Shown: positions 17,049 through 24,889 of the stretch, one piece after another
Numbering within the stretch: position 1 is the first letter of the stretch
How the letters are laid out: the number at the start of each line of letters is the position of its first letter
Assembly: GCF_002786295.1 (NCBI RefSeq)
Contig: NZ_PGTC01000018.1
Location: 310,001 to 374,000, forward strand
Source: Pseudooceanicola marinus
Lineage (GTDB): Bacteria; Pseudomonadota; Alphaproteobacteria; Rhodobacterales; Rhodobacteraceae
Direction: 5' to 3'
DNA: 64,000 nucleotides
Translations under genes and position numbers: made by a program
Notes under the pieces: generated by a model
Database searches by the model: none
Told to the model about the DNA's origin: nothing
Seen by the model: only the letters and a program-made list of their open reading frames with translations

Positions 17049-17888
17049 ATGCGCCTGTTACATCTCCTCTCCCTCCTCCTTCTCCCCGCCCCTGCGCTGG
17101 CCGACAGCGCCGAGCTGTTCGCCTATGATCCCACTGTCGTCGAGGTGGACGTGGAACTGGCCCTGATGGTCGATGTGTCCCGCTCGATGACCCCGAACGA
17201 GCTGGACATCCAGCGGCGCGGCTATGCCTCGGCGCTGACCTCGGACGCCGTGCTGGGGGTCATCGGGGACGGTTTCCTGGGCCGGATCGCCATCACCTAC
17301 GTCGAATGGGCAGGACCGGGCTCACACCGCGTCGTGGTCGACTGGACCACAATCGCCGGCCCAGAGGAGGCTGCCCGTGTCGCGGCCCTGCTGATGCAGG
17401 CGCGTCCGGTGGGGATGCAACGCACCTCGATCTCATCTGCGCTGGACTATGCCGCCGATACGCTGCGCACCAATGGCTTTCAGGGGCTGCGCCGCGTCGT
17501 GGACATCTCCGGCGACGGGCCGAACAACTCAGGCATGCCGGTGGAACCGTCCCGCGACCGGCTTCTGGCCCAGGGCGTGACGATCAACGGGCTGCCGCTG
17601 ATGACCGAGGAAGGCGTCGGCTCGCGCTGGTCACTGGACGATCTGGATGTCTATTACCGCGACTGCGTGATCGGCGGCCATGGTGCCTTCATGATCCCGG
17701 TGCGCAGCTGGGATGAGTTCGCCGATGCTGTCCGCCGCAAGATCGTGCTGGAAATCGCGGCCGCCCAGCCCCGCGTCATCCCCGCCGGCACCGTGCTGAC
17801 CCGCCCCGCCGCCGGGCGCAGCCCCGCCGCCGATTGCCTGGCGGGCGAAAAGGCCTGGCAACGCTTCCGCAACCAGTGGGAGCCGTGA
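17049..17888 (+). CDS. DUF1194 VWA-like secreted protein
   Basis: A 279-residue protein with a strong signal peptide (hydrophobic Leu-rich segment ending PALADS). A VWA-like DUF1194 domain follows. LALMVDVSRSMTPNE carries the metal-ion site DxSxS near residues 46-50, and VDISGDGPNNSG is the second family motif. The domain fills the mature protein. DUF1194 proteins are common in Rhodobacteraceae and are thought periplasmic. No partner is adjacent. The ribosome site is weak (no clear AGGAGG before the ATG), but the signal peptide supports this start. Confidence 0.85.
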   Translation: MRLLHLLSLLLLPAPALADSAELFAYDPTVVEVDVELALMVDVSRSMTPNELDIQRRGYASALTSDAVLGVIGDGFLGRIAITYVEWAGPGSHRVVVDWTTIAGPEEAARVAALLMQARPVGMQRTSISSALDYAADTLRTNGFQGLRRVVDISGDGPNNSGMPVEPSRDRLLAQGVTINGLPLMTEEGVGSRWSLDDLDVYYRDCVIGGHGAFMIPVRSWDEFADAVRRKIVLEIAAAQPRVIPAGTVLTRPAAGRSPAADCLAGEKAWQRFRNQWEP

Positions 17889-17917
17889 CCCGCACTTCCC
17901 GTCCCTCCTCCCAGCCT

Positions 17918-17941
17918 GGCCGCCTTTCGGGGCGGCCTTTT
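17918..17941 (+). terminator. Intrinsic terminator after the DUF1194 gene
   Basis: A 7-bp stem (GGCCGCC / GGCGGCC) with a 6-base loop followed directly by TTTT, about 30 bases past the stop codon. Confidence 0.8.
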
Positions 17942-17960
17942 CTATGCACGGGGCCCGGAA

Positions 17961-17999
17961 ACGACGAAGGGCCGGACAGATCGCCCGGCCCTTGTCGTC
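17961..17999 (-). terminator. Terminator candidate after the DUF2892 gene
   Basis: A 9-bp perfect stem (AAGGGCCGG / CCGGCCCTT) with flanking partly paired bases, 30-60 bases past the stop of the minus-strand DUF2892 gene. For minus-strand RNA it is followed by a short CGTTTCC. Confidence 0.5.
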
Positions 18000-18027
18000 A
18001 GTTTGGCCGCCACGCGCCAAGGCGCCG

Positions 18028-18237
18028 TCAGCAGCTCTTGCAGGTCTTCAGGCCGATCAGGCTGTAGAGGGGGCAGTTGCCGATCACGGCGGTCAGCACC
18101 ATCACCGCGGCCACGATCAGGGCCAGCCAGTGCAGCAGGCCGGCGGCGGCCACCGCGCTGCCGAAGGCCAGCCAGACCAGCACCGCGGCAATGACCAGGC
18201 GCAGGGCGCGGTCGATCTTTCCCATGTTCACGGACAT
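18028..18237 (-). CDS. DUF2892 (YgaP-like) membrane protein
   Basis: A 69-residue inner-membrane protein with two hydrophobic segments. It has the DUF2892 pattern: GKIDRALRLVIAAVLV at the start, TAVIGNCPLYSLIG near the end, and a closing CKSC. This domain is the transmembrane part of YgaP-type rhodaneses, linked to sulfur metabolism. Here it stands alone. An exact GTGAC-N3-GTCAC inverted repeat lies 61 bases upstream of its start, the same site found before cydA and the 403-residue membrane protein gene. This places it in the same putative regulon. Confidence 0.82.
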   Translation of the reverse strand: MSVNMGKIDRALRLVIAAVLVWLAFGSAVAAAGLLHWLALIVAAVMVLTAVIGNCPLYSLIGLKTCKSC

Positions 18238-18297
18238 ATCGCATTCCTTTCCAGGATTTCAGAACGCCATCTTGCCACCGATGCCCCCGGACCCACG

Positions 18298-18310
18298 GTG
18301 ACCTTGTCAC
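18298..18310. promoter_or_regulatory. GTGAC-N3-GTCAC operator upstream of the DUF2892 gene
   Basis: Perfect 13-bp inverted repeat with spacer CTT, between the end of the Crp/Fnr gene and the DUF2892 start (minus strand). It is identical in both half-sites to the three other copies at 24803, 24824 and 30458. A Crp/Fnr-type site is the natural reading. Confidence 0.6.
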
Positions 18311-18334
18311 CAAACCTGCGGGATCCCGTGACGA

Positions 18335-19048
18335 TCAGCGCTCTCCGCCCCGCGCCAACCGGTCCAGCGCGTCCCGGTCCAGCAGGCAGACCGCACCGCG
18401 CGCCTGTTTCACCAGACCCCGTTTCTGGAAATCCGACAACAGGCGGCTGATGACCTCTCGCGCCGTGCCCAGCTCGGTGCCCAGCACCTGATGGGTGGCA
18501 TGGACCACGCCATCGGCATCCGCCAGCTCGACCAGCCGCCCGGCCAGGCGCACATCCAGCCGCTGGAAGACGATGTCGTCGATCAGGGTGAACAGATCGG
18601 TGATCCGCCGCGCATAAGCGCGGAAGACGAACTCGCGGAACACCCGGCTTTCGGCCACCAGCGCGTCGAAGGTGCCGCGCGGGATCTCGGCGGCCAGCAC
18701 CGGGGTTTCCGCGATGCCGGTGGTCGCGTAATCCTCGAAGGCCAGCATGCAGGCGGTGGTCAGAACGCAGCTTTCCCCGGCGTTCACCCGGTAGAGGAAG
18801 ACCTCGCGCCCCTGGTCGGAGCTTTGCTGGACCCGGACCGTGCCCGACAGCAGCAGCAGCAGGCGGTCGGCCTCCTGCCCCGGTTCGAACAGCACCGCAC
18901 CCTCCGGGAAGCGGCGCACGCGGCTGCCCCGCGCCAGGCGGTTACGGGTGTCGTCCGGCAGGGACTTCAGCCCGTCGAACCGGTCGATCCAGTTGGTCAG
19001 ACTGGCCTCGATCCTGTCGTCGGTATCGAGATTGGCGGTCTGGCTCAT
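18335..19048 (-). CDS. Crp/Fnr family transcriptional regulator (1)
   Basis: A 237-residue regulator. A cyclic-nucleotide-type beta-roll domain covers residues about 20-150, with PEGAVLFEPGQEADRLLLLLSG. A long dimer helix follows, then a C-terminal winged helix with recognition segment LGTAREVISRLLSDF. There is no N-terminal Cys cluster of the FNR iron-sulfur type. A C-x5-C pair (SCVLTTAC) sits in the sensor domain and could be a thiol switch. It follows the SLAC1 gene by 7 bases and is probably the last gene of the SQR-DUF5368-SLAC1 operon. Its helix is nearly the same as that of the second regulator at 28276-29097. Confidence 0.86.
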   Translation of the reverse strand: MSQTANLDTDDRIEASLTNWIDRFDGLKSLPDDTRNRLARGSRVRRFPEGAVLFEPGQEADRLLLLLSGTVRVQQSSDQGREVFLYRVNAGESCVLTTACMLAFEDYATTGIAETPVLAAEIPRGTFDALVAESRVFREFVFRAYARRITDLFTLIDDIVFQRLDVRLAGRLVELADADGVVHATHQVLGTELGTAREVISRLLSDFQKRGLVKQARGAVCLLDRDALDRLARGGER

Positions 19049-19055
19049 CTCCGTT

Positions 19056-20018
19056 TCACTCCGGTATGCAGATCTGATGGGCGGCGGCGGCCCGGGCGGT
19101 GCGCAGGATCAGCGCCGCGATGGTCACCACAAGGACCGCCAGCAGGACATGGCCAAGCCCCAGATGGAAGCCCGAGCCGGTGAGCGCGGCAAAGCGGAAG
19201 CTGGCCGTGGTGATCGCCGCCAGCGGGAAGGACAGCGCCCAGAAGCTGAGGGCGAAGGGCAGTTTCAGCAGCGCGGGCACCTGGATCGCCACCAGCGCGG
19301 TGAAGAAATAGCCCACGTTCAGCAGGATGCGCGCCATGGCGTCCACCTGCCCGCCCTGCAATTTCATCCAAGCCAGGAACCCCACGGCGGGCGGGGCCAC
19401 CAGAATGACCAGCGTCGGGCGCAACTTGCCCGGCAGCGGATCGTGGAAGATCAGCCGGTTGAAGACCAGCGTCAGCAGCACCACCCAGAAGATCATGCCG
19501 ACGGCGAAGAAATACCAGCTGAGCTCGACATAGCCCAGGGGTACGCCGGCCAGCGGGGCGATGACATTGCCCACGGCCGGGATGAACCAGGCCGGCGACA
19601 GCTGCTGCGGCCCGAAGGCCCGGGCCGAGATCCAGGCGGAGATGACGACCAGCGTCAGCACCGCCTGCACTGCCACGCCAACCAGCCAGATGCCCTCTGC
19701 CGCGGGCGGCGAGACCTCGCGCAGGAAGGTGGCCAGCAGGATCAGCGAGATCGAGGTAGCCGGAAAGAAGGCCAGCCGCACCGGATGGTGCCATTCGGCC
19801 TTCAACGCCTCCCAGTGCAGCGCGGCCTTGGCGGCCAGCGCCAGAACCAGCGCGGCGAAGACCACCAGCGCCGCTGCCCCGACCCAGTGGGCAGAGGTCG
19901 TCAGACCGCCCGCGTGCAGGGCCAGAGCCAGGCCGAACAGCCCCATGGACATGCCGAAGAAGGAGATCGGGAAATGTTCCAGCCGCGAGGGCCGCGGGGC
20001 ACTGGTGGCGTCGGTCAT
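19056..20018 (-). CDS. SLAC1/TehA-family anion channel
   Basis: A 320-residue polytopic membrane protein with about ten hydrophobic segments. It shows the tellurite-resistance/dicarboxylate transporter (TehA, SLAC1) pattern: HFPISFFGMSMGLFGLALAL at the start, PAWFIPAVGNVIAPLAG and FALSFWALSFPLAAIT later. Family members pass anions, including sulfite or nitrate in some cases. The start overlaps the stop of the upstream DUF5368 gene by four bases. Between an SQR-like gene and a regulator, export of an oxidised sulfur anion is a reasonable guess but unproven. Confidence 0.85.
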   Translation of the reverse strand: MTDATSAPRPSRLEHFPISFFGMSMGLFGLALALHAGGLTTSAHWVGAAALVVFAALVLALAAKAALHWEALKAEWHHPVRLAFFPATSISLILLATFLREVSPPAAEGIWLVGVAVQAVLTLVVISAWISARAFGPQQLSPAWFIPAVGNVIAPLAGVPLGYVELSWYFFAVGMIFWVVLLTLVFNRLIFHDPLPGKLRPTLVILVAPPAVGFLAWMKLQGGQVDAMARILLNVGYFFTALVAIQVPALLKLPFALSFWALSFPLAAITTASFRFAALTGSGFHLGLGHVLLAVLVVTIAALILRTARAAAAHQICIPE

Positions 20019-20371
20019 TCCTCAGATCTCCGTCCGGTCAGAAGGGATTGCGCCGTGTAGACGAGGATTGCCATGCCGATGGCCCCGACCACGGCCACCG
20101 CCAACAGGACGATCACGTCGATCGGCCCGCCGATGTCCTCGAACCCGGAATGGGTCATCGCCTGCACGAAGATCACGGCGGCCACGGCGCCCACGGGCAT
20201 CGACAGCTGCGCCAGCAGGAACTTGCGCCAGCTGACCGCGCGGTCACGGATCAGCACGTAGAGATAGGCCAGCGTCACCACGGCGGCGGCGGCAACCATG
20301 GCCCAGAACAGCCCGCGCCCGAAAATCTCCTCGAAGACGGCGATCAGGGTGCTGAATGTCATGTCCTTCAT
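20015..20371 (-). CDS. Small three-helix membrane protein (DUF5368-like)
   Basis: A 118-residue protein with three clear transmembrane segments (about residues 20-42, 52-73 and 83-108). I believe this is the DUF5368 family, but no function is known to me. It begins 15 bases after the SQR stop and overlaps the SLAC1 start by four bases (ATGA). It is thus translationally coupled to the channel and may be its accessory subunit. Confidence 0.7.
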   Translation of the reverse strand: MKDMTFSTLIAVFEEIFGRGLFWAMVAAAAVVTLAYLYVLIRDRAVSWRKFLLAQLSMPVGAVAAVIFVQAMTHSGFEDIGGPIDVIVLLAVAVVGAIGMAILVYTAQSLLTGRRSEE

Positions 20372-20386
20372 GGTCTGTCCTCCTCC

Positions 20387-21685
20387 TCAGGCGCGGCCGC
20401 GCAGCATGGCGTTATAGGTGGCCTTCAGCGCAACTTCCTTCATCAGCCAGCTGATCCACAGCTCTTCCAGCGGCGCGATCACGCCCGGGAAACTGGGGGT
20501 CAGGTTGTTGTGGTAGTCGAACTCCACCAGCATTGCCCGGCCCACGCGGGTGATCAACGGGCAAGAGGTGTAGCCGTCGTAATAGCCTGTCCCCTCCTTG
20601 CCTTCGATGGCGGCGACGAGGTGATCCTCGACCACCGGCACCTGCCATTTTACGCTCGCCGCCGTCTTGCCCTTGGGCACGCCCGCGACGTCGCCCAGGG
20701 CGAAGATCGACGGGTAGCGCAGGTGGCGCAAGCTGTGCATGTCGACCTCGGCCCAACCCTGGTCGACCCATCGGTCGGCCCAGGCGAGGCCCGATTGCAC
20801 CACGAAATCCGGCGCGCGCTGCGGCGGGATGACGTGCAGGTAGTCGTAATCGCGTTCCTCCAGCCCGGTCTCGGTGCGGAAGGTGGCGCGTTTGGCACCC
20901 GGTTCGACCGCGACCAGGGTCGACTGCATCATCGTATCGATGCCGCGATCCTCGAACAGCATCCGCACCTTTTCCGCCACGATCGGCACGCCGAACAGGC
21001 TGCCCTGCGGCGCGGCATAGACCACCTCGCGCGCGGCGCCGTGGCGCTTGGCGATATCGTCGATCAGGAAGGTATGCTTCAGCGGCGCACCGGCGCATTT
21101 CATCTCTGTCGCGGGCCGGGTGAAGATGCCCACCCCGCCCTCTTCGGTGAAACGGCCCGCGGCCTCCCAGGTCTTCGCGGCGTAGTCCGGCCCGGCATAA
21201 AGCGCTCCGATGCCGTCGCGGCCCACCAGATCCAGCGAGAAGCCCTCGATCGCGTCGTGGTCCAGCACCAGCCCCGGCGCCACGACCAGCCAGTCATAGT
21301 CCAGGACCTCGCCGCCCTCGGTGGCGACGGTCTTCGCCTCCGGGTCGACGGCAGCCACGCGGTCGGGGATCAGATCCACGCCGTCGGGCAGCCAGTCTGT
21401 GGTCATCGACACCACGTAATCGGCGGGCTTCAGCCCTGTTGCCACCAGCGACAGCCCGGGCTGGTAAAGGTGATCGCGGCGCGGGTCGATCAGGGTGATC
21501 TGCGCCCCGTCCAGACGCCGCACCAGCCGGTTGGCCAGGGAGGTACCTGCGGCCCCCGCGCCGATGATGACGATCCGGGCGGTCGTTTCGACCGGATCAG
21601 GTTGCGGCGCGGCCTGTGTGCCCGTCGCGATACTGGCGGTCGCCCCGAGCGCCGCCAGTTTCAGGAAATCTCTGCGGTCTACCAT
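20387..21685 (-). CDS. Tat-exported sulfide:quinone reductase-like flavoprotein
   Basis: A 432-residue FAD-dependent oxidoreductase. It starts with a Tat-type signal, MVDRRDFLKLAALGATASIA, followed by an Ala-rich segment ending TQAA. The FAD-binding GxGxxG is IIGAGAAGTSLANRL near residue 40. Two Cys match those conserved in sulfide:quinone reductases, in TEMKCAGAPLKH and in GYTSCPLITRVG. A second FAD contact is IFALGDVAGVPKGKT. The ATG is preceded by GGAGAG, so the signal starts at residue 1. It oxidises sulfide or a similar thiol and passes electrons to quinone. Next to cytochrome bd genes this could form a sulfide-to-oxygen chain. Flavocytochrome-type partners are absent. Confidence 0.82.
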   Translation of the reverse strand: MVDRRDFLKLAALGATASIATGTQAAPQPDPVETTARIVIIGAGAAGTSLANRLVRRLDGAQITLIDPRRDHLYQPGLSLVATGLKPADYVVSMTTDWLPDGVDLIPDRVAAVDPEAKTVATEGGEVLDYDWLVVAPGLVLDHDAIEGFSLDLVGRDGIGALYAGPDYAAKTWEAAGRFTEEGGVGIFTRPATEMKCAGAPLKHTFLIDDIAKRHGAAREVVYAAPQGSLFGVPIVAEKVRMLFEDRGIDTMMQSTLVAVEPGAKRATFRTETGLEERDYDYLHVIPPQRAPDFVVQSGLAWADRWVDQGWAEVDMHSLRHLRYPSIFALGDVAGVPKGKTAASVKWQVPVVEDHLVAAIEGKEGTGYYDGYTSCPLITRVGRAMLVEFDYHNNLTPSFPGVIAPLEELWISWLMKEVALKATYNAMLRGRA

Positions 21686-21738
21686 GCCGCTCTCCTCCAC
21701 CACGTTCGGGGCACCCCACGGACCCGGTCCCTTCGAAA

Positions 21739-21782
21739 TGCCCCGGCCGGCCCCCTCCCCATGAGGATCCCCGGCCGGGGCA
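21739..21782 (-). terminator. Long stem-loop between cydX and the SQR gene
   Basis: A perfect 12-bp stem (TGCCCCGGCCGG / CCGGCCGGGGCA) with a 20-base loop, just after the cydX stop on the minus strand and followed by a short TTTCG. It probably ends or attenuates cydABX transcription before the SQR operon. Confidence 0.6.
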
Positions 21783-21789
21783 GTTGGCG

Positions 21790-21918
21790 TCAGTTGCCGC
21801 CTGCCTCGTCATGCTCGTCGGCCAGGCGACGGTCGCGTTGCATTTCCAGCCACATCGCGTTCATCACGGCGAAGATGGCGGCCAGCGGAAGGCCCAGAAG
21901 CCAGGCAAAGTACCACAT
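21790..21918 (-). CDS. cydX: Cytochrome bd small subunit CydX
   Basis: A 42-residue single-pass membrane protein directly after cydB (19-base gap). It starts MWYFAWLLGLPLAAIFAVMN, the CydX/YbgT pattern, with a charged tail (EMQRDRRLADEHDEAGGN). CydX stabilises the haems of the CydAB oxidase. It is short enough to be missed by gene finders. Operon position and sequence agree, so confidence is high. Confidence 0.9.
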   Translation of the reverse strand: MWYFAWLLGLPLAAIFAVMNAMWLEMQRDRRLADEHDEAGGN

Positions 21919-21937
21919 TTGAACTGTTCCTTTCGTG

Positions 21938-23098
21938 TCAGTAGCTGTGCGACGAGCCGGTCACGTCATCTTCGGTCACCTTGCCCCACAGGACTTTGTA
22001 GACCCAGGCGGTGTAGGCCAGGATCAGCGGCATGAAGATCAGCGCGCAGACCAGCATGATGAACAGCGTGCGATGCGACGACGAGGCGTCCCAGACCGTC
22101 AGCGAGGAGGCTGGATCCACCGTGGACGGCAGGATGAAGGGGAACATCGTCAGCCCGACCGAGCTGATGACGCCGAGGATCCCCAGCTTCGAGAACAGCA
22201 GGGTCGAGACCTCACGCCGGGACCGCAGGCCCAGCACCGCCAGCCCCATCCCGAGGAAGCCGAGCGCGGGCGCAATGGCGATCCAGGGCCGCTCGGCATA
22301 GGCCGAAAGCCAGGAACCGCCGCGTGCGACCTCGCTGTAGAGCGGGTTCGACGGACCATTGGCAACCACGTCGGAGGTGAGGGTGAACCCGTCCACCCCG
22401 AAGGCCAGCCAGACCCCGGCCAGGGCATAGGCGACGATGGCCACGATCCCCGCGACAGAGCCCATGCGACGGGCGCGGGCATTGATCTCGCCTTCCGTCT
22501 TCAGCGCCAGCCAGGCGGCGCCGTGCATTATCAGCATGGCAAAGCTGACCACGCCCGACAGGATCGCGAAGGGCCGCAGCAGGCCTAGGAACTTGCCGTA
22601 GAAGGTGCCGTCATACATCGGCATCAAGAGGTCGTTCAGGTGGAAGGGCACGCCCAGCATGGCATTGCCCACGGCCACCCCGAAGAGCAGCGCCGGACCG
22701 GCCCCGCCGACGAACAGCGCCCAGTCCCAGCCCGAGCGCCAGCGCGCGCTTTCGCGTTTCGAGCGGTACTTGAACCCCACGGGCCGCAGGATGAAGCAGG
22801 CCAGCACGGCGAACATCGCCAAGTAGAAGCCCGAGAAGCTGACCGCGTAGAGTGGCGGCCAGGCGGCGAAGATGGCGCCACCGCCGAGGATGAACCACAC
22901 CTGGTTGCCTTCCCAGACCGGGCCGACGGTGTTGATCACCACCCGGCGTTCCACGTCGGTCTTGGCCACGAAGGGCAGCAGCGCGCCAACCCCCATGTCG
23001 AAACCGTCGGTCAGGGCAAAGCCGATCAGAAGGACGCCCAGAAGCACCCACCAGATCACCCGCAGCACGTCATAGCTGATAAGTTCGTAAAGGATCAT
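21938..23098 (-). CDS. cydB: Cytochrome bd ubiquinol oxidase subunit II
   Basis: A 386-residue polytopic subunit. The family start is visible as VIWWVLLGVLLIGFALTDGFDMGVG, here split over the first helix and loop, followed by GPVWEGNQVWFILGGG. Length is normal. CydB pairs with CydA and carries no haem. It starts five bases after the cydA stop, so the two are translated together, followed by cydX. Confidence 0.95.
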   Translation of the reverse strand: MILYELISYDVLRVIWWVLLGVLLIGFALTDGFDMGVGALLPFVAKTDVERRVVINTVGPVWEGNQVWFILGGGAIFAAWPPLYAVSFSGFYLAMFAVLACFILRPVGFKYRSKRESARWRSGWDWALFVGGAGPALLFGVAVGNAMLGVPFHLNDLLMPMYDGTFYGKFLGLLRPFAILSGVVSFAMLIMHGAAWLALKTEGEINARARRMGSVAGIVAIVAYALAGVWLAFGVDGFTLTSDVVANGPSNPLYSEVARGGSWLSAYAERPWIAIAPALGFLGMGLAVLGLRSRREVSTLLFSKLGILGVISSVGLTMFPFILPSTVDPASSLTVWDASSSHRTLFIMLVCALIFMPLILAYTAWVYKVLWGKVTEDDVTGSSHSY

Positions 23099-23103
23099 GG
23101 TTC

Positions 23104-24702
23104 TTACTCCGCGGCAGCGATGGCGGGATCGGCCTGAAGCCGGGCCGCGTGCCGCTCTTCCCAGATTTCGGTTTCGTCGACATCTTCGGTCGGGCCCTTG
23201 CGGATGTATTTGATCATCAGACCCATCTCGATGATGAAGAGCACGCTGTAGAAGGTGACGAAGCCGGCAAGCGTCAGCAGCAGGTCACCGACCGACAGGT
23301 GGCTGACCGACAGCGCGGTTGGCAGGACCCCGTCGACGGTCCACGGCTGGCGTCCGAACTCGGCCACGAACCAGCCCAGCTCGGCGGCAATCCAGGGCGC
23401 CGGGATCAGCCAGACGGCCGCATGCAGGGCCCAACGGGGGTAGCTTTGCCCGTAGAAGCTCGACCGGATGAAGAAGTAGGCCATCATGCCGATGAAGCCG
23501 AAGCCGAGACCGACCATGATCCGGAAGGCCCAGAACAGCGGGAAGACGCCGGGGATGGTGTCATTGGCGGCCTGGGTGATCATCTCGGGCGTGGCGGTGC
23601 GCGGATCGTCGGTATAGCGCATCAGCAGCATGGCAAAGCCGAGGTCCTCGGAATGCTGCTCAAAGGTGGCGCGGACATCGGCCGGGGTCGCGTCGCGCTG
23701 TTCGCGGATGGTCATCAGCGCGTCATAGGCGATGATGCCATTTTCGATGCGATCATGCGCCTCGTCGACCAATTCGTTGATCCCGGGGATCTCCTCGGTC
23801 AGGGACCGGGTGCCGATCAGGCCCATGGCCCAGGGGATATGCACCGCGTAATGGGTTTCGCGCGCCTCCTTGTCGGGGATGCCGACCAGGGTGAAATGCG
23901 CTGGCGCTTCCTCGGTCTCCCACATGGCCTCAATGGCGGCCAGTTTCATCTTCTGGGTGTGGCTGGCGGAATAGCCCGACTCGTCCCCCAGAACGACGAC
24001 CGACAGGGCCGAGGCCAGGCCGAAGCTGGCGGCGACGGTGATCGAGCGTTTGGCCAGGCGCGTATGACGCCCCCGCAGCATGTAGAAGGCCGAGACCCCC
24101 AGCACGAAGACCGAGGCAGTGACGTAGCCCGCGCTGACGGTGTGCACGAACTTGGCCTGGGCCACCTCGTTGAACAGCACGTCGAAGAAGCTGGTCATCT
24201 CCATCCTCATGGTGTCGGGGTTGAACTCCGCCCCCACCGGGTTCTGCATCCAACCGTTGGCGATCAGGATCCACAGCGCCGAGAAGTTGGAGCCGAGCGC
24301 GACCAGCCAGGCAACGACGAGGTGAGCCACCTTGCTCAGCTTGTCCCAACCGAAGAAGAAAAGGCCGACGAAGGTCGCTTCGAGGAAGAAGGCCATCAGC
24401 CCCTCGATCGCCAGAGGCGCCCCGAAGATGTCGCCAACGTAGTGGCTGTAATAGCTCCAGTTCATGCCGAACTGGAATTCCATGGTGATGCCGGTAGCAA
24501 CGCCGAGGACGAAGTTGATACCGAACAACGTCCCCCAGAACTTGGTCATCTGGCGCCATATCGGGCGTCCGGTCATGACATAGACCGTCTCCATGATCGC
24601 CACGAGGATCGAAAGACCCAACGTCAGCGGCACGAAGAGGAAGTGGTACATGGCTGTCATTGCAAATTGCAGTCGTGACAGCTCAACGATGTCGAGCTCC
24701 AT
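23104..24702 (-). CDS. cydA: Cytochrome bd ubiquinol oxidase subunit I
   Basis: A 532-residue catalytic subunit that oxidises quinol and reduces oxygen in the inner membrane. It starts MELDIVELSRLQFAMTAMYH, with the haem b595 His in the MYHFLFV segment. The haem b558 His is in FVHTVSAGYV, and the quinol-site GRQPW motif is present. The region after GLIGTRSLTEE aligns with the long Q-loop of E. coli type bd-I rather than the short loop of cyanide-insensitive oxidases. AAGGAGG lies 6 bases before this ATG. Two tandem GTGAC-N3-GTCAC sites lie 101-134 bases upstream, in the gap after cydC, so cydABX likely has its own regulated promoter. Confidence 0.95.
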   Translation of the reverse strand: MELDIVELSRLQFAMTAMYHFLFVPLTLGLSILVAIMETVYVMTGRPIWRQMTKFWGTLFGINFVLGVATGITMEFQFGMNWSYYSHYVGDIFGAPLAIEGLMAFFLEATFVGLFFFGWDKLSKVAHLVVAWLVALGSNFSALWILIANGWMQNPVGAEFNPDTMRMEMTSFFDVLFNEVAQAKFVHTVSAGYVTASVFVLGVSAFYMLRGRHTRLAKRSITVAASFGLASALSVVVLGDESGYSASHTQKMKLAAIEAMWETEEAPAHFTLVGIPDKEARETHYAVHIPWAMGLIGTRSLTEEIPGINELVDEAHDRIENGIIAYDALMTIREQRDATPADVRATFEQHSEDLGFAMLLMRYTDDPRTATPEMITQAANDTIPGVFPLFWAFRIMVGLGFGFIGMMAYFFIRSSFYGQSYPRWALHAAVWLIPAPWIAAELGWFVAEFGRQPWTVDGVLPTALSVSHLSVGDLLLTLAGFVTFYSVLFIIEMGLMIKYIRKGPTEDVDETEIWEERHAARLQADPAIAAAE

Positions 24703-24802
24703 CTCTGGCCTCCTTGCTTGGGAGAGCGCCGCGGGGGAGAAAACACGACTCGGCCACTCTCCAATTGTCCCGGGCATAGCCCCGCCGGACTGAATTCCTG
24801 TG

Positions 24803-24815
24803 TGACTTCGTCACC
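24803..24815. promoter_or_regulatory. GTGAC-N3-GTCAC operator, proximal copy at cydA
   Basis: Perfect 13-bp inverted repeat with spacer TTC, 101 bases upstream of the cydA ATG. Its centre is 21 bases, two helical turns, from the next copy. This is the spacing expected for two dimers bound on the same DNA face. Confidence 0.65.
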
Positions 24816-24823
24816 AAGGGCAG

Positions 24824-24836
24824 TGACGTCGTCACA
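24824..24836. promoter_or_regulatory. GTGAC-N3-GTCAC operator, distal copy at cydA
   Basis: Perfect 13-bp inverted repeat with spacer GTC, located between the cydC stop and the proximal copy. Both half-sites are identical to those of the other three copies in the window. Confidence 0.65.
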
Positions 24837-24889
24837 ATACTTACTGGAATTTCGAGTTCAGTTTTTGACCTGAGGCAAAACCGACAGCC

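Noticed and set aside
17049-17888. DUF1194 VWA protein as partner of the MoxR ATPase
   Set aside because: It carries a signal peptide and is probably periplasmic, while MoxR is cytoplasmic and more than 10 kb away. The CoxE-like protein is the better partner.
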